From assembly GCA_021647625.1 (NCBI GenBank), contig JAKIUJ010000019.1:1-38832 (forward strand): 38,832 nucleotides of DNA, given 5' to 3'. Origin of the DNA: Desulfobacula sp. (lineage in GTDB: Bacteria > Desulfobacterota > Desulfobacteria > Desulfobacterales > Desulfobacteraceae). Both the position numbers and the translations under genes were made by a program. Below are positions 34,764 through 38,832 of this stretch, piece by piece (within the stretch, counting starts at the first letter, position 1; every line of letters starts with the position of its first letter). The notes beneath the pieces were generated by a model. That model searched no databases, was not told the DNA's origin, and worked only from the letters and a program-made list of their open reading frames with translations.

Positions 34764-36200
34764 TTATTTCTTTTTTTGTTCAAGATATTTGATTAAATCG
34801 TTTTCAATAGTTGGATCAATATCAGGCTTTTCATACTCTGACAATCTTTTCTCAAGTAATTGAGATGCTCTTTGATCCATTGGCCTGGGGTCCATTTCCA
34901 ACCATTTGGAATGGATGGTTCGAATATTCAAATCAGGAATAAAAAATTCATTTCTGCAACGACTTGCTGTATGGGATTCAAGAAGATAGGTACCCGAGGT
35001 GCCAAGCTTTTTTATTAAATCCATTGCAAAGGCATCTTCACTGAATTCAATAGGCTTCATGAGTGTTTTGATCGCACAGCAAAGATCTTCATCTGCTAAA
35101 AATTTTTCAAAACTCATGGCCAGCATTGATCCATAGGTGCCGCAGGCATGCAGACTGACATGAACGCCGCTAAGGGCTGCTGTTGACAACATCATTGAAG
35201 CTTCCATTCCTGCCTGGTAATCCAGGCTGAAAGATTCAGTCAATGCGCCCTGGCTTCTGCATGGCATATTATAATATTGACTGAGGGCAGTTACAATCGC
35301 CGTATGCTTGGCATCTTCAGGAGAGGCATTGATATATCCACCTGTTTTCATATCTGTTGGGCTGCCGCCAAGGCCATACACTATGGGAGTACCGGGATTA
35401 ATCAGCTGGGCAAGGCAGATCCCGGCAAGGGTGCATGCATTTGAGATCACAAGGGAACCTGCTATGGTAATCGGGCCGGAAGATCCCATAGAACACGAAG
35501 AATGAACAATCAAGGGTTGTCCGGCTTTGGCATAAACCATAAGCGCATCTATCATCTCTTGTGCATATTGCAGGGGAGATAAGGAATCCACAAGGTTGAG
35601 CATGACAGGTTTATCAATGTTTCCCCAAATTATTCCGGCCATTTCCAGTGATTCTTTGGCGCATTGTTTGGAAGATGTACTTCCCATAAGGGGTTTATCG
35701 GTCAGCAGCATGGTTGACAACAGCATGTCAAGATGTGCCGTTTCAGCCGGCATATCATTTGGATGAGCCACGATGGAAGAATTAAAATCAAGCGCCCTTG
35801 ACGTTTGTACAAGTTTACAGAATTTATGGGTATCTTCCAGAACTGACTGCCGCATTTCACCTGTTGGCTCGATAATGAAAGGAGGGCCATAGCCCGGTGC
35901 CATTCGGTAGCTGTCATCGCCTATGACAAAGCTGTTATTTTCATTTCTTGCATGTAATGTAAATTGGTCGGGAACCATTTCAACTGCTTTTTCAATATCT
36001 GTCTCTTGAAAAAACACCATATCTCCCTGGATGTTAAATCCATGATGCTTGAAAATCTCCAGTGCTTCCCTGTTGGGAAACCGGACCCCGGTGTCACCCA
36101 ATAACTCTATGGATGAAGCATGAATTTTATCGAGTATCCCCCGATCAAAGTTAGAAACCACGCGATTCATTATGATTCTCCTTTTAAACCGTTCCCACAA
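34764..36200 (-). CDS. MttB-family corrinoid methyltransferase lacking in-frame amber (non-pyrrolysine)
   Basis: GDTGVRFPNREALEIFKHHGF, YGLGGSPTDMKTG, LESHTASRCRNEFFIPDL; uninterrupted 478-aa ORF. Confidence 0.9.
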   Translation of the reverse strand: MWERFKRRIIMNRVVSNFDRGILDKIHASSIELLGDTGVRFPNREALEIFKHHGFNIQGDMVFFQETDIEKAVEMVPDQFTLHARNENNSFVIGDDSYRMAPGYGPPFIIEPTGEMRQSVLEDTHKFCKLVQTSRALDFNSSIVAHPNDMPAETAHLDMLLSTMLLTDKPLMGSTSSKQCAKESLEMAGIIWGNIDKPVMLNLVDSLSPLQYAQEMIDALMVYAKAGQPLIVHSSCSMGSSGPITIAGSLVISNACTLAGICLAQLINPGTPIVYGLGGSPTDMKTGGYINASPEDAKHTAIVTALSQYYNMPCRSQGALTESFSLDYQAGMEASMMLSTAALSGVHVSLHACGTYGSMLAMSFEKFLADEDLCCAIKTLMKPIEFSEDAFAMDLIKKLGTSGTYLLESHTASRCRNEFFIPDLNIRTIHSKWLEMDPRPMDQRASQLLEKRLSEYEKPDIDPTIENDLIKYLEQKKK

Positions 36201-36251
36201 TTTTCAAATAGGGTTGCGATTGCTTGAATAAATAAGTTTTTGTCAGCGGTT

Positions 36252-37478
36252 TTATGCCAATACCTTTTTCATGCGATCCACCGCCTTTTGCACGTTTTCA
36301 AGACTGTTGAATGCACTGATTCTGATATACCCCTCACCACATTGCCCGAATCCAACGCCAGGTGTGCAGACAACCTGTGCTTTAGTCAAAAGCCTGTCAA
36401 AAAAATCCCATGCCCCCCGGCCCTTTCCATGGACCCATATGTAGGGAGAATTTTTTCCCCCAACATAACTCAATTGCAAATCATCCATGGCATCGCAAAT
36501 GATACGGGCATTTAAAAGATATTCATTTATCCTTTTTTTTACCTGCTCTTTTCCCTCATCGGAATAGACTGCTTCAGCTGCCTTTTGGACAGGGTATGCC
36601 ACACCATTAAATTTTGTGGATTGCCGCCTTTTCCAAAGGGGGTGAAGCATTATTTTTAATTTTGATTGGGTATATGCCGTACACTCTTTGGGAACCACGG
36701 TGTATGCACACCTTGTCCCGGTAAATCCTGCTGTTTTGGAAAAACTTCTGAACTCTACGGCCACCTGCCTTGCACCATCAATTTCAAAGATGGAATGGGG
36801 AAGTGTTTCATCGGTGATAAATGCTTCATAGGCAGCATCAAAAAGAATCAGCGCCTTTTGCTCTTTTGCAAATTCAACCCATTTTTTAAGCTGGGGTTTT
36901 GTAATAACAGCTCCGGTGGGATTGTTCGGAAAGCATAGATAAATCAAATCAACAGGTTTTGATGGTAACCGGGGGATAAAACCATTCTCCATTGTTCCGT
37001 CAAGGTATACAATATTTTCGTAACGACCATTTTTTATATTACCGGCTCTGCCTGCCATGATATTGGTATCAAGATATACAGGATAGACAGGATCCGGAAT
37101 GGCAATGGTAATATCTTTTGCAAATAATTCCTGAAAATTGCCTGTATCACATTTCGCGCCATCACTGATGAAAATCTCATCTGCATCAACGCGAGCATCT
37201 CTTTTGTGAAAGTCCTCTTTGGCTATTTTTTCTCTCAAAAAGGCATACCCGTTCTCAGGACCGTATCCTTTGAACGTACTTTCACTGCCCAATTCATCAA
37301 CTCCTTTATGGAATGCCGCAATGCATGCCTGTGGCAGAGACTTTGTCACATCTCCAATCCCTAAACGGATGATATCCGCTTCTGGATTTTCAGATTGATA
37401 TTGCACAATTTTTTCCGCAATCTCTGAAAAAAGATAAGACGGTTTTAATTGAGTATAATTTTCGTTTATTCTTATCAT
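36252..37478 (-). CDS. dapL: LL-diaminopimelate aminotransferase
   Basis: YLFSEIAEKI, IRLGIGDVTKSLPQ, FPNNPTGAVITKPQLKKWV, FRSFSKTAGFTGTRCAYTVVPK. Confidence 0.93.
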   Translation of the reverse strand: MIRINENYTQLKPSYLFSEIAEKIVQYQSENPEADIIRLGIGDVTKSLPQACIAAFHKGVDELGSESTFKGYGPENGYAFLREKIAKEDFHKRDARVDADEIFISDGAKCDTGNFQELFAKDITIAIPDPVYPVYLDTNIMAGRAGNIKNGRYENIVYLDGTMENGFIPRLPSKPVDLIYLCFPNNPTGAVITKPQLKKWVEFAKEQKALILFDAAYEAFITDETLPHSIFEIDGARQVAVEFRSFSKTAGFTGTRCAYTVVPKECTAYTQSKLKIMLHPLWKRRQSTKFNGVAYPVQKAAEAVYSDEGKEQVKKRINEYLLNARIICDAMDDLQLSYVGGKNSPYIWVHGKGRGAWDFFDRLLTKAQVVCTPGVGFGQCGEGYIRISAFNSLENVQKAVDRMKKVLA

Positions 37479-37504
37479 CTTGTCACATCCGTACTTAAAA
37501 AATT

Positions 37505-38131
37505 TTAAGCTGCCATCAATTTCCGGATCAGCTCTACAGCACCAGGGGCATTATCACTGAAACCGTCAGCACCGATCTGGTGCGCATAAGCCTCGGTCAC
37601 CGGTGCACCGCCAATGATGGTTTTGACCTTTAAACCGGCTTCTTTAATGGCCTCAACTGTTTTAGCCATAACAGGCATTGTGGTTGTTAAAAGTGCGGAC
37701 AGACAAACCACATCTGCATTTTGGGTTTGGGCTTGGGTCACAAATTGTTCCACGTCCACATCAACCCCGAGATCAATCACATTAAATCCTGCACCTTCTA
37801 CCATCATGCTCACAAGGTTTTTACCGATATCGTGCAGATCGCCTTTTACCGTGCCGATGAGAACCGTTCCCTTTTCTGCCGTTGCATCACCTGACAAATG
37901 AGGCTTTAACACTTCCAGTCCAGCCTGCATTGCCTTTGCCGCCATCAGCATTTCAGGAACAAATAATTCACCGCTGGAAAATTTTGCACCCACTACGTCC
38001 ATGGACTCGATAAGACCTTTGTCCAAAATATCATCAACTTGAGTTCCTTTGTTGATTTCAGAAATTACATTTTCAACTACTTCATCTTTTTTTAAGGATA
38101 CAACTGCATTTATTATGTCTGTTAAGCTCAT
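37505..38131 (-). CDS. Corrinoid (methyltransferase cognate) protein, B12-binding
   Basis: VLIGTVKGDLHDIGKNLVSMM (DxHxxG) and TIIGGAPVTEAYAHQIGADGFSDNAPGAVELIRKL. Confidence 0.95.
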   Translation of the reverse strand: MSLTDIINAVVSLKKDEVVENVISEINKGTQVDDILDKGLIESMDVVGAKFSSGELFVPEMLMAAKAMQAGLEVLKPHLSGDATAEKGTVLIGTVKGDLHDIGKNLVSMMVEGAGFNVIDLGVDVDVEQFVTQAQTQNADVVCLSALLTTTMPVMAKTVEAIKEAGLKVKTIIGGAPVTEAYAHQIGADGFSDNAPGAVELIRKLMAA

Positions 38132-38178
38132 TTTTTTTATCTCCTGATTTTTTTATAAATCAAACTATGTCTTGTTTT

Positions 38179-38826
38179 TTATTGCCACTGAAAATTGGCG
38201 ACTTCTTTGTCCATTGCCAGATAATTTTCTTTGGGTGTGAACGGGGAAGATGTACCTGCTGTGGAAAAAATATATCCGCTCATTCCTTTTGCTTTCTCAA
38301 GATGCGCCAGAGTTTCTTTTGCAACCTCTTCAGGCGTGCCTATCAATAACGGACCATTGGGGTTGATATTGTCAAAAATACAAATGCGGTCATTGACCTT
38401 TTCTTTTAGTTCTCTGATATTCAGGACTTTTTCCTGGGTAAGGTTTCCCGGCATGATACCGTGGATATCCATTTCCAAAAGCATATCCACAATGCCTGTG
38501 TTTACAATGTCCCCGCACATATGCGGAAGCACCTTTGATCCGAGACGGGCCAATTCATCACACACCTTTTTGGTGGGTTCATGAACAAACTCCTTATAGT
38601 GATTCGGGGATAAAAGGATTGGACATTCCATGTCTGCCCCATAGAAAATGTAATCCACTCCGGCTTCAATCAGGGCCTTGCCAATGGCAATATCCAAAGG
38701 AACAATGGCTTCCTGGAGGGCATGCACAAGTTCAGGATTTTCATACATGTCCATCATGATCTCATTTGTGCCTCTCAAGCGGGTTGCAATGGTAAAAGGA
38801 GAAATATACTCACAGGCAATGGGCAC
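38179..38826 (-). CDS. Uroporphyrinogen decarboxylase-family methyltransferase (5' end beyond window)
   Basis: GADMECPILLSPNHYKEFVHEPTKKVCDELARLGSKVLPHMCGDI; GYIFSTAGTSSPFTPKENYLAM; open at window edge. Confidence 0.85.
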   Translation of the reverse strand: MPIACEYISPFTIATRLRGTNEIMMDMYENPELVHALQEAIVPLDIAIGKALIEAGVDYIFYGADMECPILLSPNHYKEFVHEPTKKVCDELARLGSKVLPHMCGDIVNTGIVDMLLEMDIHGIMPGNLTQEKVLNIRELKEKVNDRICIFDNINPNGPLLIGTPEEVAKETLAHLEKAKGMSGYIFSTAGTSSPFTPKENYLAMDKEVANFQWQ

Positions 38827-38832
38827 CTCATC

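Noticed and set aside
34764-36200. Possible pyrrolysine (UAG) codon in the MttB homolog
   Set aside because: The ORF is uninterrupted over 478 codons, so no in-frame amber is present; it belongs to the non-Pyl group.

Overview
This window is probably from a Desulfobacteraceae-like sulfate reducer; that taxonomic guess is inference from gene content only. The left half is mostly housekeeping: thiD, an alpha/beta hydrolase, a DnaQ-like exonuclease, ComF, RlmB-gmk-DUF370-YicC-DUF4416-Trm112, MsbA, WaaA and an EAL/GGDEF protein. It also holds a Phd/PIN toxin-antitoxin pair and a TetR-regulated membrane protein. The centre (about 17.1-30.7 kb) is an accessory block with a complete type III-A CRISPR-Cas system: cas6, an NE0113/Csm6-like CARF protein, cas10/csm1, csm2-5, a Csx20-like putative ring nuclease, a TM1812/Csx1-like CARF-HEPN protein, cas1 and two tandem divergent cas2 genes. 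No CRISPR array is visible. The block also contains a TumE/TumA-like toxin-antitoxin pair, a decayed REP-associated transposase and two copies of a ~106-bp MITE-like element in direct orientation. These two copies bracket the cas1-cas2-cas2, CARF-HEPN and TumE/TumA segment. The right end (31.4-38.8 kb) is a corrinoid-dependent methyltransferase cluster (RACo-type activase, MeTHF:corrinoid methyltransferase, non-pyrrolysine MttB homolog, corrinoid protein, URO-D-type methyltransferase) with an embedded LL-diaminopimelate aminotransferase. The leads I find most interesting are the cOA-signalling set with an embedded toxin-antitoxin pair, the MITE-bracketed adaptation module, the tandem cas2 genes, and an 11-nt motif shared by the cas1 and cas6 promoters.
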